Of a stretch of DNA of 64,000 bases, positions 18,228 through 27,439 are shown one piece after another. This DNA comes from Ohtaekwangia sp036786105 (lineage in GTDB: Bacteria > Bacteroidota > Bacteroidia > Cytophagales > Cyclobacteriaceae). Location of the stretch: contig NZ_DAIQRQ010000004.1 in the NCBI RefSeq assembly GCF_036786105.1, positions 62,001-126,000 on the forward strand, written 5' to 3'. The position numbers were made by a program, and so were the translations under genes. Under the pieces are notes generated by a model, which had not been told where the DNA came from, ran no database searches, and saw only the letters and a program-made list of their open reading frames with translations. Each line of letters begins with the position of its first letter. Position 1 is the stretch's first letter.

Positions 18228-18313
18228 CCCTTTTTTCCACAAAAGTACGGTCGTGGTCTTTATACGGGCTTAAGTGTTCCTTAAATCGGGCTTAAAGTTA
18301 TCGCAGTGTAGGA

Positions 18314-19726
18314 TCAGGATTGATACGATCTATTAATATCCTGTGTGGCACCATTGGCCAAGGGCAGGCGAAGTATAAAATTATGTTGGCCTGCAAGAAA
18401 AGAGTAGGTAATAGTGCCTCCCATCATTTCGATGATTTGTTTTACGATGGAAAGACCGAGACCATGCCCGGGTTTCTCTTGTTGTTGCGTTTCCCGGAAG
18501 AACGGTTCGAAGATCAGATTTCCGGGCGATGATTCTTCGCCGGCATTAGAGAATGTAAGCTGCAGTATGGCGTTATCGTGGCGAATGCTGATGCTCAATT
18601 GTGGTGTAGTTGAATATAGCGCTGCGTTTTCAATGAGATTGCGAAAACATATCTTTAACAACAGAGCATTACCATCAACGATCAACTGCTCTTCAGTTTC
18701 TATGGTGGCGTCTATATCAATCTTTACCTGTTGTTGTGGATAAACAGGACTTGATTCCTTTACACTTTCATCCAATATTTCGTCTACCCGTATCGGTGTA
18801 GTATTTACGGGTAGCTGTGATTGCAGGCGCTGGATCAACAACAATGATTCAATGAGTGCCGCCTGTTCATCAATATCATCCGATAAACCTTTTGTTACCT
18901 GCTGTATTTCCGGTTGACTATTATTTGTTAATTCTTCCAGTCGTTCCAGCTTGCCACGGATCAATGCAAGTGGTGTTTTTAATTCATGTGCTGCATTGCG
19001 AACAAAGGCACGCTGCGATTCAAAGGCTTTCGACAGGCGCTCCAGCATTTGATTGTAGTTTATGGCCAGTGTATCGAGTTCATCTTTATTCTTCTTTACG
19101 GCTACATGTCCCCGCAGATTATTGGCATTTATATTCTGGATAGACCGGTTCAGTTCATCAATAGGACGGAACACCTGGCGTATATAGTAGTAACTGGCCA
19201 CGGAGATCAACAAAGTGCCCAGCACCAACGCCAATATCACCAGGTCTTGAAGATTTTGCAATTTGCTGATGCCGTACCGATCGTAAGCAGAAGAGAGCAC
19301 TACGTAATCATGTCCCTGGCCGGTATAGCGAACGCCCACCACTTCATCATTATCGTCATCAACATAATATTGCCGACCGGTTTTGCGGATGGCGTTGATC
19401 AGTTTGATGGAGTAGGGAATTTTTTCATCATCAAGACTGCTGTAGATAAGTTTGTTCTGTTCATCGAAGATGAGGATCTTCTCATCATACATTTTGTTTA
19501 TAGAATTTTGATCGATGATCTTGAGCAGGTTTATATCTACACCCTTTACTTCTATGAGAAGCCGTGCGGTAGATATACTCTTTTCGTGGAGGCGTTCGAA
19601 AAATTCATCGCGCCTGAATTCCGAGTACGCGATATAAATAAAGCTAAGGATAGCGGTAAGCACAATGAAGAAAAGACCGACAAACAGTAGCGTTAGCCTG
19701 GTTTTATAATTCATCGGATTGCTCAT
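18314..19726 (-). CDS. Sensor histidine kinase of the metal-efflux locus
   Basis: A 470-residue membrane kinase. Layout: TM1 (about 10-33), a periplasmic sensor region of about 130 residues, TM2 (about 163-185), a HAMP linker, HisKA with the phospho-acceptor His in HELKTPLALIRGK (about 247), and a HATPase domain with N box RNLIENAALYS and G box GHGLGLSIVKQI. The architecture matches CusS/CzcS-type metal sensors, and the position in front of the efflux genes suggests that role. The start overlaps the response-regulator gene by 23 bases. Confidence 0.88.
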   Translation of the reverse strand: MSNPMNYKTRLTLLFVGLFFIVLTAILSFIYIAYSEFRRDEFFERLHEKSISTARLLIEVKGVDINLLKIIDQNSINKMYDEKILIFDEQNKLIYSSLDDEKIPYSIKLINAIRKTGRQYYVDDDNDEVVGVRYTGQGHDYVVLSSAYDRYGISKLQNLQDLVILALVLGTLLISVASYYYIRQVFRPIDELNRSIQNINANNLRGHVAVKKNKDELDTLAINYNQMLERLSKAFESQRAFVRNAAHELKTPLALIRGKLERLEELTNNSQPEIQQVTKGLSDDIDEQAALIESLLLIQRLQSQLPVNTTPIRVDEILDESVKESSPVYPQQQVKIDIDATIETEEQLIVDGNALLLKICFRNLIENAALYSTTPQLSISIRHDNAILQLTFSNAGEESSPGNLIFEPFFRETQQQEKPGHGLGLSIVKQIIEMMGGTITYSFLAGQHNFILRLPLANGATQDINRSYQS

Positions 19727-20396
19727 TTAAGTAATATCCAAAACCAGGTTTGGTAAGGATGAGCTTCCGGTCAAAGCCCTTGTCGACCTTGTTGCGCAGA
19801 AAATTTATATATACTTCAATCGTGTTATGCGTTACTCCGTATTTGTTATCCCAAAGGTTCATAGCCAGCTCATCTTTGGAAATAATACGGTTTCGATTCT
19901 TGAGCATGTATTCCAGCAATCCGTATTCTTTGGGCGTAAGGCTGATCTCTTTGTTTTCGCGTATCACCACTTTTTTATTCGGGTCAAGCTTCATGTCATG
20001 AAACTGGTATAGCGGCTGTGTGTTGGGAAGCTGCTCGGCCCGCTTTAAAAAAATCTTAACTTTTGCGACCAGTTCTTTCAGGTGGAAAGGTTTTACCAGG
20101 TAGTCATCTGCTCCCAGATCGAATGCTTCCATTTTACTGTCTATATCACCAAAGGCTGTGATAATGATTATTGGGGTTTCCGGGTCCATGGCCCTGAACT
20201 TTTTACAAAGCTCTATACCATTTACCTTGGGCAGATTCAAATCCAGCAATACCAGGTTGCAGTTATGATTCTGAAAATAACGCATGGCAATCTGGCCATC
20301 GTATACCGGATCGCAGGCAAATCCTTCTTTCTCCAAAGTTGAAGTGATTGACTTGGAGAGGTTGTGATCATCTTCAATAATGAGTATTTTCTTCAC
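19704..20396 (-). CDS. OmpR-family response regulator of the metal-efflux locus
   Basis: A 230-residue regulator. The receiver domain has the acidic pair Asp9/Asp10, the phospho-acceptor Asp52 (LLDLNLPKVNG), and the conserved Lys in YLVKPF (about 102). The winged-helix effector domain spans about 130-225 (LTPKEYGLLEYML, VYINFLRNKVDKGF). It is the first gene of a probable five-gene operon with the kinase and tripartite pump, so it likely autoregulates the system. Confidence 0.92.
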   Translation of the reverse strand: MKKILIIEDDHNLSKSITSTLEKEGFACDPVYDGQIAMRYFQNHNCNLVLLDLNLPKVNGIELCKKFRAMDPETPIIIITAFGDIDSKMEAFDLGADDYLVKPFHLKELVAKVKIFLKRAEQLPNTQPLYQFHDMKLDPNKKVVIRENKEISLTPKEYGLLEYMLKNRNRIISKDELAMNLWDNKYGVTHNTIEVYINFLRNKVDKGFDRKLILTKPGFGYYLNEQSDEL

Positions 20397-20573
20397 GCGG
20401 CTACCGGGCTTTCATGGTGTTTCCCTAAGCAAGGATCGGAAGAAAAATTTAAAAAACGAATGAACGATGACTCTTTGATGGTAAAAAAGATATGCAGAGC
20501 ATAAACTCAAATCCCGCTTTCTGCAATTAGCAATAGCAGAAAAACGCGATTAGTCTATATGTATAGTGCTGCA

Positions 20574-21614
20574 TCAGCTCGCTGCCTGCAGCCCGGAACA
20601 ATCGCTCGCTTCCGCGAGATTGGCGAGGAATTTTTCCAGTGCCTTCATCTTCTCCTCATTGTCGGTAACCTGCTCCTTTATCTGCTTCTCAAGGTAATCC
20701 AGTGTTTCTTTGCGGGCGTCCGCCATGTCGGCATATTTCTCATCGGGTATATTAATACTTAGCCGCAGGTAGTTGCCATCGTCCAGCATCTCACCGCTTT
20801 CGTAATCGGTAGTCTGGTTAACACCGCGCATCATAATGTCGGTAATCTGTGTTACCCATTGCAGCTCGCCCCAATCCACGGCTTCTTTTTCTGTAATGGT
20901 GCCGCTGTACGTGCCTGTTCCCAACGAGAGCACACGTATATCGCTATATTTTACATCAGTTCCGTCTTTCTTTTTATAGTATCCTTTATTACCATATTTA
21001 CTGATCTCGGCAATGGCTGCCATAGTAGGATTGTTTACATATACTCCGCCATCTATACCGGTGAGTGTTTTGCCTTTGTAATTGAAAGTATAGGCTGGCA
21101 GATACGTTGGTGCCGCAGAAGTGGCACGACAGATGTCGTATATCTTTGCATTGGCTTCCGGGTTCTCATTTGCCTCGGCCGATTTAAAGAATACAGGCCG
21201 GTTGCCATTGAGATCGTATGTAGATACAAGAATGGGAAGAAGTGCCTCTTTTATGCGCTCATCGGTTACATATTCTTTCAGTACTTTCTCCAGGCCACTG
21301 CCACTATAAGCAGGAGAAAACAAGTTCGATACTTTATGGAAGAGTTTATTTATGCCCGATCGTATCGGAAAGATAATATCACCCTGGTTGATGTATATAT
21401 CAGCAATTTCATCCAGGGTATATTTCGGTTGATTTTCAGCATCATGCAATGTCATACACGATACAAGCAAACCGCCGGTAGAAGTTCCGGCCATCATGTC
21501 AAATGTATCCTGTACTCTTCTTTTTGTAATAGACTCAATCTTCTGAAGTATACGTACAGGCACAATGCCACGAAGGCCGCCTCCGTCAATGCTGAGAATA
21601 TTATAGGTGCACAT
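20574..21614 (-). CDS. Patatin-like phospholipase
   Basis: A protein of 346 residues from the ATG at 21614 (an upstream in-frame ATG at 21641 adds nine residues). It carries the oxyanion-hole motif DGGGLRG, the nucleophile elbow GTSTG and the catalytic-dyad Asp in DGGVYVNNP, spaced as in patatin lipid acyl hydrolases. There is no signal peptide, so it is probably cytosolic. A C-terminal helical extension of about 120 residues follows the catalytic core. It is monocistronic. Some bacterial patatins act in anti-phage CBASS systems, but no cyclase gene is nearby, so a plain phospholipase is the better call. Confidence 0.88.
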   Translation of the reverse strand: MCTYNILSIDGGGLRGIVPVRILQKIESITKRRVQDTFDMMAGTSTGGLLVSCMTLHDAENQPKYTLDEIADIYINQGDIIFPIRSGINKLFHKVSNLFSPAYSGSGLEKVLKEYVTDERIKEALLPILVSTYDLNGNRPVFFKSAEANENPEANAKIYDICRATSAAPTYLPAYTFNYKGKTLTGIDGGVYVNNPTMAAIAEISKYGNKGYYKKKDGTDVKYSDIRVLSLGTGTYSGTITEKEAVDWGELQWVTQITDIMMRGVNQTTDYESGEMLDDGNYLRLSINIPDEKYADMADARKETLDYLEKQIKEQVTDNEEKMKALEKFLANLAEASDCSGLQAAS

Positions 21615-21662
21615 AGATTTGGGTTTTAGTGGGTTAAACAACGAAAAGCCAATAACGCAAAA

Positions 21663-21701
21663 AGCCCATCCTCCAGCCGATGAGACATGAAGCGATGGGC
21701 T
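21663..21701 (-). terminator. Hairpin downstream of the CHASE3-like/GAF gene
   Basis: AGCCCATC (21663-21670) pairs with GATGGGCT (21694-21701) around a 23-base loop, and an A-run on the + strand gives U-richness on the reverse transcript. It lies 61 bases after the stop at 21762. Confidence 0.55.
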
Positions 21702-21761
21702 CTGTATCGAATGTAACTAAATAGGAACGGATTTGCAAGCGTAACAGCTCGCCTGTACCAG

Positions 21762-23234
21762 TTATAAATTCCGTGTGGCTGCGGAAGATTGATCAGCTAT
21801 GGTTTTCATTTTCTGTATCATCTTTGAAGCGAGAACAGCAGATGCAACCTGCTCACCACATTTCTCCAGAAACTCCAATTGATGCGGTGCCAACGGAGTA
21901 AAGCCGGCAACTTCCAACACGCCCACAATGGTATCGTTATATATCATAGGCACAATGCATAAGCAACCGGGAGTAGCATCGCCGAGGCCGGAAGTAATTT
22001 CAGTATAGCCTTCGGGTAACGTTGTGAGTATTATTGATCGTCCTTCGAGGTAAGCTTGCCCTACAAGACCTTGTCCGGGGTTGATTTGTTTATGTATATA
22101 TTTCTTGCGGTTGAAAGCGTAGCACGCAGTCATCTCAAGATATTTCAGTTCCGGATCATCATCATTCAGAATAAACAAACTTCCCTGTTGATACCTGATG
22201 CTCTTGGTGAGAAAACAAACGGTGTCGTATGACAGCTGGTTGAGATCGTTTTGATCAGTACGCAGAATACTAGCCAGTTTGGTGAGCCCTTCGTTTAGCC
22301 AGTGAAGTTTGGCATCGTTGTCTTTTGATGTACGAAGTTTGTCGCGCAAATCAATGATTTTGGATGCAAGTGTATTTTTATTCAACGCCAGGTTTTCATT
22401 GTCAATGCCTTCGTATTGAGTTGAGTAATCTCCCTTGCTGATGGCGTTGATAAAATTAGACAACGAGTTAATGGATTTTTTATAGTATGCAAATATATAC
22501 TCATCTTTAACTGCGTTGATCTCGTGCCCGTCATTGAAGATGAGCTCCTGGTTATAGCTGTGAAAATCGCGCAGCAGTTTAACCCTTCGTGCTATCTCCT
22601 TTCGCAGGTCAACAATGGCAATGACGAATGCCGGTAAAGAAAGTACAATGAGTAGTACATTGATGGTGATGTTGACTTTGTTAAGCCGCTCATATTTCTC
22701 GCGGTTATTAATAATTACATGATTTTCAAACGGACGCACAACGTCGGTAAGATTCTTCCACGTGGTGGAGAGTTTCTTGTTCATGGTTTCATCCTTGAAC
22801 TGCTCCAGGAAGAGCGAGTCTTTTCCCTCTGCAATAAGTTTGGAAAGGTCTGCAGAATGATCGGCTGTTTGAAAAAAGGCTTCTTTATACTCGGCCAGCG
22901 TGGTGAATCCTTCTGTAAACGATTCATCTTGCTGATGAAGCAGACTGTCGATGCGAAATATGATTGTGTCGGCCCAGGTCTTGACCAGATCGTAGGACAG
23001 GTACAGATATTTTTCATCGTGCGTGAGCGCGTACCCGCGCAGCTCCACATTCATGGCCATGGTAAGGTACAGGCAGTTTTGAAGACGGGTAAGAACTTTG
23101 GGGGCTTTATCGGCATCGTTCAATGCTTTTTTAATGGTGCGTTGGTGTATGCTGTTTTGACAGAACGCCAGTACAATTAACAGAAATAAGAAGGTAAGCG
23201 ATACCTCGATTCGGTTTACTTTGAACTTTTGCAT
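21762..23234 (-). CDS. Membrane protein with CHASE3-like sensor and GAF domain
   Basis: A 490-residue protein. TM1 (about 10-28), an extracytoplasmic helical domain of about 155 residues that resembles CHASE3 (MNVELRGYALTHDEKYL, the usual 'RGY..T.....L' block), TM2 (about 188-208), a linker with a short coiled-coil, and a GAF domain (about 325-475: QGSLFILNDDDPELKYLEM, INPGQGLVGQAYLEGRS, VPMIYNDTIVGVLEVAG). No histidine-kinase, GGDEF, phosphatase or methyl-accepting domain follows the GAF. How the signal leaves the protein is therefore unclear, and no partner gene is adjacent. Confidence 0.75.
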   Translation of the reverse strand: MQKFKVNRIEVSLTFLFLLIVLAFCQNSIHQRTIKKALNDADKAPKVLTRLQNCLYLTMAMNVELRGYALTHDEKYLYLSYDLVKTWADTIIFRIDSLLHQQDESFTEGFTTLAEYKEAFFQTADHSADLSKLIAEGKDSLFLEQFKDETMNKKLSTTWKNLTDVVRPFENHVIINNREKYERLNKVNITINVLLIVLSLPAFVIAIVDLRKEIARRVKLLRDFHSYNQELIFNDGHEINAVKDEYIFAYYKKSINSLSNFINAISKGDYSTQYEGIDNENLALNKNTLASKIIDLRDKLRTSKDNDAKLHWLNEGLTKLASILRTDQNDLNQLSYDTVCFLTKSIRYQQGSLFILNDDDPELKYLEMTACYAFNRKKYIHKQINPGQGLVGQAYLEGRSIILTTLPEGYTEITSGLGDATPGCLCIVPMIYNDTIVGVLEVAGFTPLAPHQLEFLEKCGEQVASAVLASKMIQKMKTIADQSSAATRNL

Positions 23235-23507
23235 ATCCCATTTGCTTATAGAAACAATTGCCTGGCAGATTATCGTAATGAACCCGTTAAAAAATGTGAA
23301 ACTATCCTACGATAAAACCAGGTGCAAAAATGAAACTTGAAAGTCCTAACTAAGTCTTCGGGACGGGAGACAAAAAAGAGTACAACGATCAGCCCTGTGT
23401 GACAGAAAGGGTGACAAGTGTTTCGAGGTGGTTATGCAAACGATATATATTTAGCAAAAGATTTTGCGTAGCCGCTACAAAACCGAGAGCAGGACGTGGG
23501 GCCATGA
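23235..23507. other. Intergenic region, no gene recognised
   Basis: About 270 bases between two reverse-strand genes. I see no ORF with coding character or a strong hairpin; it presumably carries the promoter of the GAF protein. Confidence 0.4.
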
Positions 23508-23885
23508 TCAGTGCTCCTCACCTGTATTTACCATAAACATGGCTGTAGGAACAAAGCGCTTGAACAGCTCGTCTTTCAGGGCCTCATCGATATGCAAGGT
23601 GGCAATGGCTTTAGACATGCACGAAAGCCAGGCAACAGCGTCTTCTTCGGTGATAGTGTGTGGCATGTGGCGGGCGCGTAGCCGCGGATGACCGAACCGC
23701 TCGGAATACAAAGCAGGCCCTCCCAGGAATTGTGTCAGGAACAAACGCTGTTTTTCCTTGATCGACTCTTTATCGTTTTTAAACAAATGCGATATCTGTT
23801 CGTGTTCAAAAACAAGATCATAAAACCGGTCAACCAGTGTTCTGAGATTCTCTTCCCCGATCAGATCGAATATTGTGGTTGGCAT
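23508..23885 (-). CDS. Truncated haemoglobin (2/2 globin)
   Basis: A 125-residue globin from the ATG at 23885 (an earlier in-frame ATG lies in the remnant of a Crp/Fnr gene). The truncated-globin pattern is visible: FYDLVFEHEQISHLF in helices B/C, QFLGGPALYSERFGHPRLRARHMP with the proximal His region, and ITEEDAVAWLSCMSKAI (the W is typical of group II). Such proteins bind O2/NO and may protect from nitrosative stress or deliver oxygen. A Crp/Fnr fragment lies immediately upstream in the same direction. Confidence 0.88.
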   Translation of the reverse strand: MPTTIFDLIGEENLRTLVDRFYDLVFEHEQISHLFKNDKESIKEKQRLFLTQFLGGPALYSERFGHPRLRARHMPHTITEEDAVAWLSCMSKAIATLHIDEALKDELFKRFVPTAMFMVNTGEEH

Positions 23886-23937
23886 AAGCGTGCTGTCGCG
23901 CAAAGCAACAAACTATTTTGGTTATAGAAAAGCGAAT

Positions 23938-24102
23938 GTGCGTACGGAAACATCCTTTCGTAATGAAATATAGTGCATTGCAAACTTGTCCGTCTTTCAG
24001 AATAAATTCTTTATTGTTTATCTTCCGATAGTGAAGCTTTGACAGCAGCAATTCTTCTTCTTCCTTGCGAAGAGAAATATACCGGTTCAGATGATTAATA
24101 AA
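23938..24102 (-). pseudogene. N-terminal remnant of a Crp/Fnr-family regulator
   Basis: The reverse strand encodes INHLNRYISLRKEEEE, LLLSKLHYRKINNKEFIL and KDGQVCNALYFITKGCFRTH, the start of the Bacteroidota Crp/Fnr cyclic-nucleotide-like domain. After that the similarity stops: the remaining 130 or so residues, including the DNA-binding domain, are missing. No ATG precedes the block in frame at the expected place. The truncated haemoglobin gene starts about 50 bases further on, so a deletion appears to have fused the two. Confidence 0.65.
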
Positions 24103-24150
24103 GGTGATACATGACCCAAAGTAAATTAAATGTAAGGATAACAACCGCAC

Positions 24151-24483
24151 ATGGCTCTTGCAATCATCCTGTATCAATATACAGGCGATGCTATTCGCAT
24201 AACAATAGAGGCCCGCTTTGAAGATGACAAACTAATCATCGATGGCTATGATATCGGCGCGCGCGTAAAAGAGTATTGGGGCGACTCGGATTATGAATAT
24301 AGTATAATACTACAGCCTGAAAGTATAAACCAGCTTGGAACGTTGTTGAACCTATCAGCTCACGATAAGCAGATGATTTTGCAGGCACTGGCCAAACGTT
24401 TTAACACCAATTCGTGCTTTTCTGAAATACAAAAACTGCTTGACGATCACCATATTTCTTACGAGAGCTTTCGGTGGACCTGA
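24151..24483 (+). CDS. Conserved protein of unknown function (110 residues)
   Basis: A 110-residue soluble protein with no signal peptide. Composition and frame usage are normal for a real gene, with an ordered beta-rich N-terminal half (IEARFEDDKLIIDGYDIGARVKEYWG broken into strands) and a helical C-terminal half (LLNLSAHDKQMILQALAKRF). I do not recognise a family. It is divergent from the Crp/Fnr remnant and truncated globin. Confidence 0.6.
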   Translation: MALAIILYQYTGDAIRITIEARFEDDKLIIDGYDIGARVKEYWGDSDYEYSIILQPESINQLGTLLNLSAHDKQMILQALAKRFNTNSCFSEIQKLLDDHHISYESFRWT

Positions 24484-24610
24484 ACCTGTTGCCACTGAAA
24501 TACGATGATTTGAAATCATAACCTGAATGTATTGATAGGGTATTTTTTCATTACTGCCAGTAAACTTACGTTGAGCCTTATGGTATTAGAATATCGAGGA
24601 AATTTGCAGA

Positions 24611-25258
24611 ATGAAATACATCGGCTTTTTTCTGTTCCTCTCGGTTCTGTCAGGGATAGCGTCATGCGATCTGAAAGAATATCCTGCTAAAGAACTTGGA
24701 TCTTTTGATCACATCAACTCAAACGGAGGTGTCTCCTTCAACTTTGTGCAGGGCGTGGAGAACAAGGTTCTTTCTACATCCATGAGCGATGCGTATTACA
24801 ACGTAAGCGGTGGCCAGCTTTCCGTTAATGCCCCTGGGGGCAGCATGACCATTGCCATACGAGGAAATATAGATTTGTGGTGTAATGCCTGCAGCGTAGA
24901 AAATTCAGGCACGCTCGCGATGGACACTATGATTATGTACCTGCATGCAGGCTCGGTAAAATTCAATGACGTACACGTGGGGGCACTTGGTATCAATGCC
25001 ATCAACACTGGCTCCTATAAATTAGATGGCACCGCCAACTACATGAATATTACTGTTGTGAATGCTGTTTCGTTCAAGGGCTATAACTTCGTTACTGACA
25101 GCACCTATATAAACTCGCAGAATGCTTTCGATGTTGAAGTAAATGCTACCAAAGTATTAAATGCCTTCATCTATTCATCAGGCAATGTTAATTACATGGG
25201 CAACCCACCTGTAGTGCGTGTTACCTCTACCGGACTAGGAAAGGCTGTGAAGAAGTAA
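24611..25258 (+). CDS. DUF2807 (GIN domain) lipoprotein
   Basis: A 215-residue lipoprotein. The N-terminus MKYIGFFLFLSVLSGIASC ends in a lipobox Cys at about 19. The mature part is a repetitive right-handed beta structure with short strands (FDHINSNGGVSFNFVQG at the start), in line with the DUF2807/GIN auto-transporter-adhesin-like family that is common in Bacteroidota. No function is established for the family. The gene stands alone. Confidence 0.75.
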   Translation: MKYIGFFLFLSVLSGIASCDLKEYPAKELGSFDHINSNGGVSFNFVQGVENKVLSTSMSDAYYNVSGGQLSVNAPGGSMTIAIRGNIDLWCNACSVENSGTLAMDTMIMYLHAGSVKFNDVHVGALGINAINTGSYKLDGTANYMNITVVNAVSFKGYNFVTDSTYINSQNAFDVEVNATKVLNAFIYSSGNVNYMGNPPVVRVTSTGLGKAVKK

Positions 25259-25390
25259 GGCCCCATATTTTACTGTACTTAAGAGTTAACAGAGCAAAGC
25301 AATATTTAAGTTTGTACAACGACCATAAATATGCTTATTCACACCTAAATATCTTTTCACTACATTTCAGTATAAACGACATAACGCTCC

Positions 25391-25681
25391 ATGAAAGCAT
25401 ACATCATCGTAGACGTAAACATCACTGACCCGGCATTGTACGAAGATTATAAGAAACTTACGCCCGGATCGCTCATTCCGTATGAAGGTAAATTTATAGT
25501 GCGTGGAGGCATGACTGAAACTCTGGAGGGAGACTGGATTCCGGGGCGCATTGTTATTCTGGAGTTCCCATCCGTAGAAAAAGCAAGAGCGTGGTGGTCT
25601 TCTGACACCTACGCTCCTGCTAAAGCCTTGCGGCAATCTGCTTCCATTACGCGGATGATCCTGGCGGAAGGCTTTGAATAA
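25391..25681 (+). CDS. DUF1330 domain protein
   Basis: A 96-residue dimeric alpha/beta-barrel (ferredoxin-like) protein. DUF1330 landmarks: AYIIVDVNITDPALYEDYKK at the N-terminus, VRGGMTETLEGDW in the middle, and IVILEFPSVEKARAWWSS followed by Y-APAKALRQSAS. Length matches the family. The role is unknown; some relatives are stress-linked. It converges on the FKBP gene with only 7 bases between the stops. Confidence 0.9.
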   Translation: MKAYIIVDVNITDPALYEDYKKLTPGSLIPYEGKFIVRGGMTETLEGDWIPGRIVILEFPSVEKARAWWSSDTYAPAKALRQSASITRMILAEGFE

Positions 25682-25688
25682 ACTGCGA

Positions 25689-26420
25689 TTAATTTACTTT
25701 GATAAGCTCCACTTCAAAAACAAGTGTAGCATACGGTGGAATTTGTGCTCCGGCACCACGTTCGCCATAACCAAGTTCCTGCGGTATATATAGCATCCAC
25801 TTATCGCCTTCGTGCATAAGTTGCAATGCTTCTGTCCAGCCTGGTATAACTTCGCTTACTCCGAATGTTACGGGCTGGCCACGCTCTACTGAACTATCAA
25901 ATACAGTTCCGTCTGTGAGTTTGCCGGTGTAGTGTACCGTTACATTGTCGGTAGCTTTCGGAACTTTACCTGTGCCTGATTTAACTACTTTATACTGCAA
26001 GCCGCTGGCAGTGGTCTTTACACCTTCTTTGGTTTTATTCTCATTTAAAAACACCTGGCTGCTTGCTTTCAGTTTGCTGTTTTTCTTTTCCACAGCCTGC
26101 TGCATGTACTGCTGCACGATCGTCATTGCTTCAGACTGTTCAAGTTTTAATTTTTTGTTTTCGTATACATCGCGGATTGCAAAGGTCAATGCATCTACAT
26201 CCAGTGAATCGCCTCCCTGCGAGCGCAGGTTGGTAGCCACCAGCACACCCAAACCATAGCTGGCCTTCTTTACAGTATCTGAGAGCAAAATATCTTTAGG
26301 TTTTTTCAATTCAGCAATTTCAGCATTCAGTTTTGTTACTTGAGCCTGCAACTCTTTTTTCGATTGTGCAAAAAGTGGCATGCTGATGACCAGGGAGAGA
26401 CAAAAAACAAATAGTTTCAT
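25689..26420 (-). CDS. FKBP-type peptidyl-prolyl isomerase, exported
   Basis: A 243-residue protein with a signal peptide (cleavage after PLFAQ), a short coiled-coil (QAQVTKLNAEIAELKK), an FKBP N-terminal dimerisation domain (about 50-125) and a C-terminal FKBP domain (about 130-243) with VTVHYTGKLTDGTVFDSS, VIPGWTEALQLM and GYGERGAGAQIPPYATLVF. This is the Mip/FkpA/FklB architecture, catalysing proline cis-trans isomerisation in the periplasm. It sits 53 bases downstream of the MoxR gene in a run of envelope-folding genes. Confidence 0.93.
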   Translation of the reverse strand: MKLFVFCLSLVISMPLFAQSKKELQAQVTKLNAEIAELKKPKDILLSDTVKKASYGLGVLVATNLRSQGGDSLDVDALTFAIRDVYENKKLKLEQSEAMTIVQQYMQQAVEKKNSKLKASSQVFLNENKTKEGVKTTASGLQYKVVKSGTGKVPKATDNVTVHYTGKLTDGTVFDSSVERGQPVTFGVSEVIPGWTEALQLMHEGDKWMLYIPQELGYGERGAGAQIPPYATLVFEVELIKVN

Positions 26421-26473
26421 TATTGATAGTTATACGTTACACTTAAAATTAATTCAGAGAAGGCTTACGAAGT

Positions 26474-27439
26474 TTAAATAAGCTTGCCAATGAGATCATC
26501 CACTCTAATGCCTTCGGCTTCTGCTTTGAAGTTGCGCACAATACGATGACGCAATACCGGCCGCGCTATAGCCTGCACATCTTCAATATCAGGTGAATAT
26601 TTACCATTCAGCAGCGCATTACATTTAGCACCGAGCACAAGAAACTGTGATGCCCGCGGACCTGCTCCCCACTCCAGGTAATCTTTTGCAACCGCAGAGC
26701 TACCGGCAACGCCTGGGCGCGTTTTATTGGCAAGGTTCACGGCATATTCAATAACATTATCAGGCACGGGCACTCTGCGCACCAAATGCTGAAAGTATGA
26801 GATCTCTTCTGCGTTAAGCACTTTGTTAACCGTTCTCACTTCATCTGATGTTGTGTTCTTCACAACGCTGATCTCATCTTGCATGGAAGGATAGGTGAGC
26901 AGTATATTAAACATAAAACGATCGAGCTGTGCTTCCGGGAGAGGATAAGTTCCTTCCTGTTCGATCGGATTTTGTGTTGCCAGTACGAAGAAAGGTCGTG
27001 GCAGATCATAGCGTTGGCCTGCAATAGTCACTGCATATTCCTGCATGGACTCGAGCAATGCGGCTTGTGTTTTAGGAGGCGTACGGTTGATCTCATCTGC
27101 AAGTACGATGTTGGCAAACACCGGTCCTCTTACAAATTTAAAGTTACGCTCTTTGTCCATCGTCTCAGCTCCTACAATGTCTGAGGGCATCAGATCGGGT
27201 GTGAACTGAATGCGTTTGAACTGGAGGTCAAGCGATGTAGCTATAGTTTGCACCAACAATGTTTTGGCCAATCCGGGCACACCTACTAACAGTGAATGTC
27301 CCTGGCAAAAAATTCCGGTGAGTACCTGCCGTACAACTTCTTCCTGGCCGATAACGACTTTTGATATTTCTGCTTTCAGCTTTTTGTAAGCTGCAGCCAG
27401 TGCGTTGGCTGCTTCAACATCTGATGTGAATTTTGTCAT
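26474..27439 (-). CDS. MoxR-family AAA+ ATPase
   Basis: A 321-residue AAA+ ATPase. Walker A is GVPGLAKT (about 56-63), Walker B VLADEINRTPPKTQAALLE, sensor 1 LATQNPIEQEGTYPLPEAQLDRF broken as LATQNPIEQEG and LPEAQLDRF, and GPRASQ in the C-terminal lid. MoxR proteins are chaperone-like ATPases that help mature or activate partner complexes. The ATG follows the TAA of the SurA-like gene directly (TAAATG), so it is translated with the folding-factor genes upstream. Confidence 0.93.
   Translation of the reverse strand: MTKFTSDVEAANALAAAYKKLKAEISKVVIGQEEVVRQVLTGIFCQGHSLLVGVPGLAKTLLVQTIATSLDLQFKRIQFTPDLMPSDIVGAETMDKERNFKFVRGPVFANIVLADEINRTPPKTQAALLESMQEYAVTIAGQRYDLPRPFFVLATQNPIEQEGTYPLPEAQLDRFMFNILLTYPSMQDEISVVKNTTSDEVRTVNKVLNAEEISYFQHLVRRVPVPDNVIEYAVNLANKTRPGVAGSSAVAKDYLEWGAGPRASQFLVLGAKCNALLNGKYSPDIEDVQAIARPVLRHRIVRNFKAEAEGIRVDDLIGKLI

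Noticed and set aside
20574..21641. Patatin as effector of a CBASS anti-phage system
   Set aside because: No cyclic-oligonucleotide cyclase, E1/E2-like or HORMA genes are adjacent; neighbours are a response regulator and a GAF protein.
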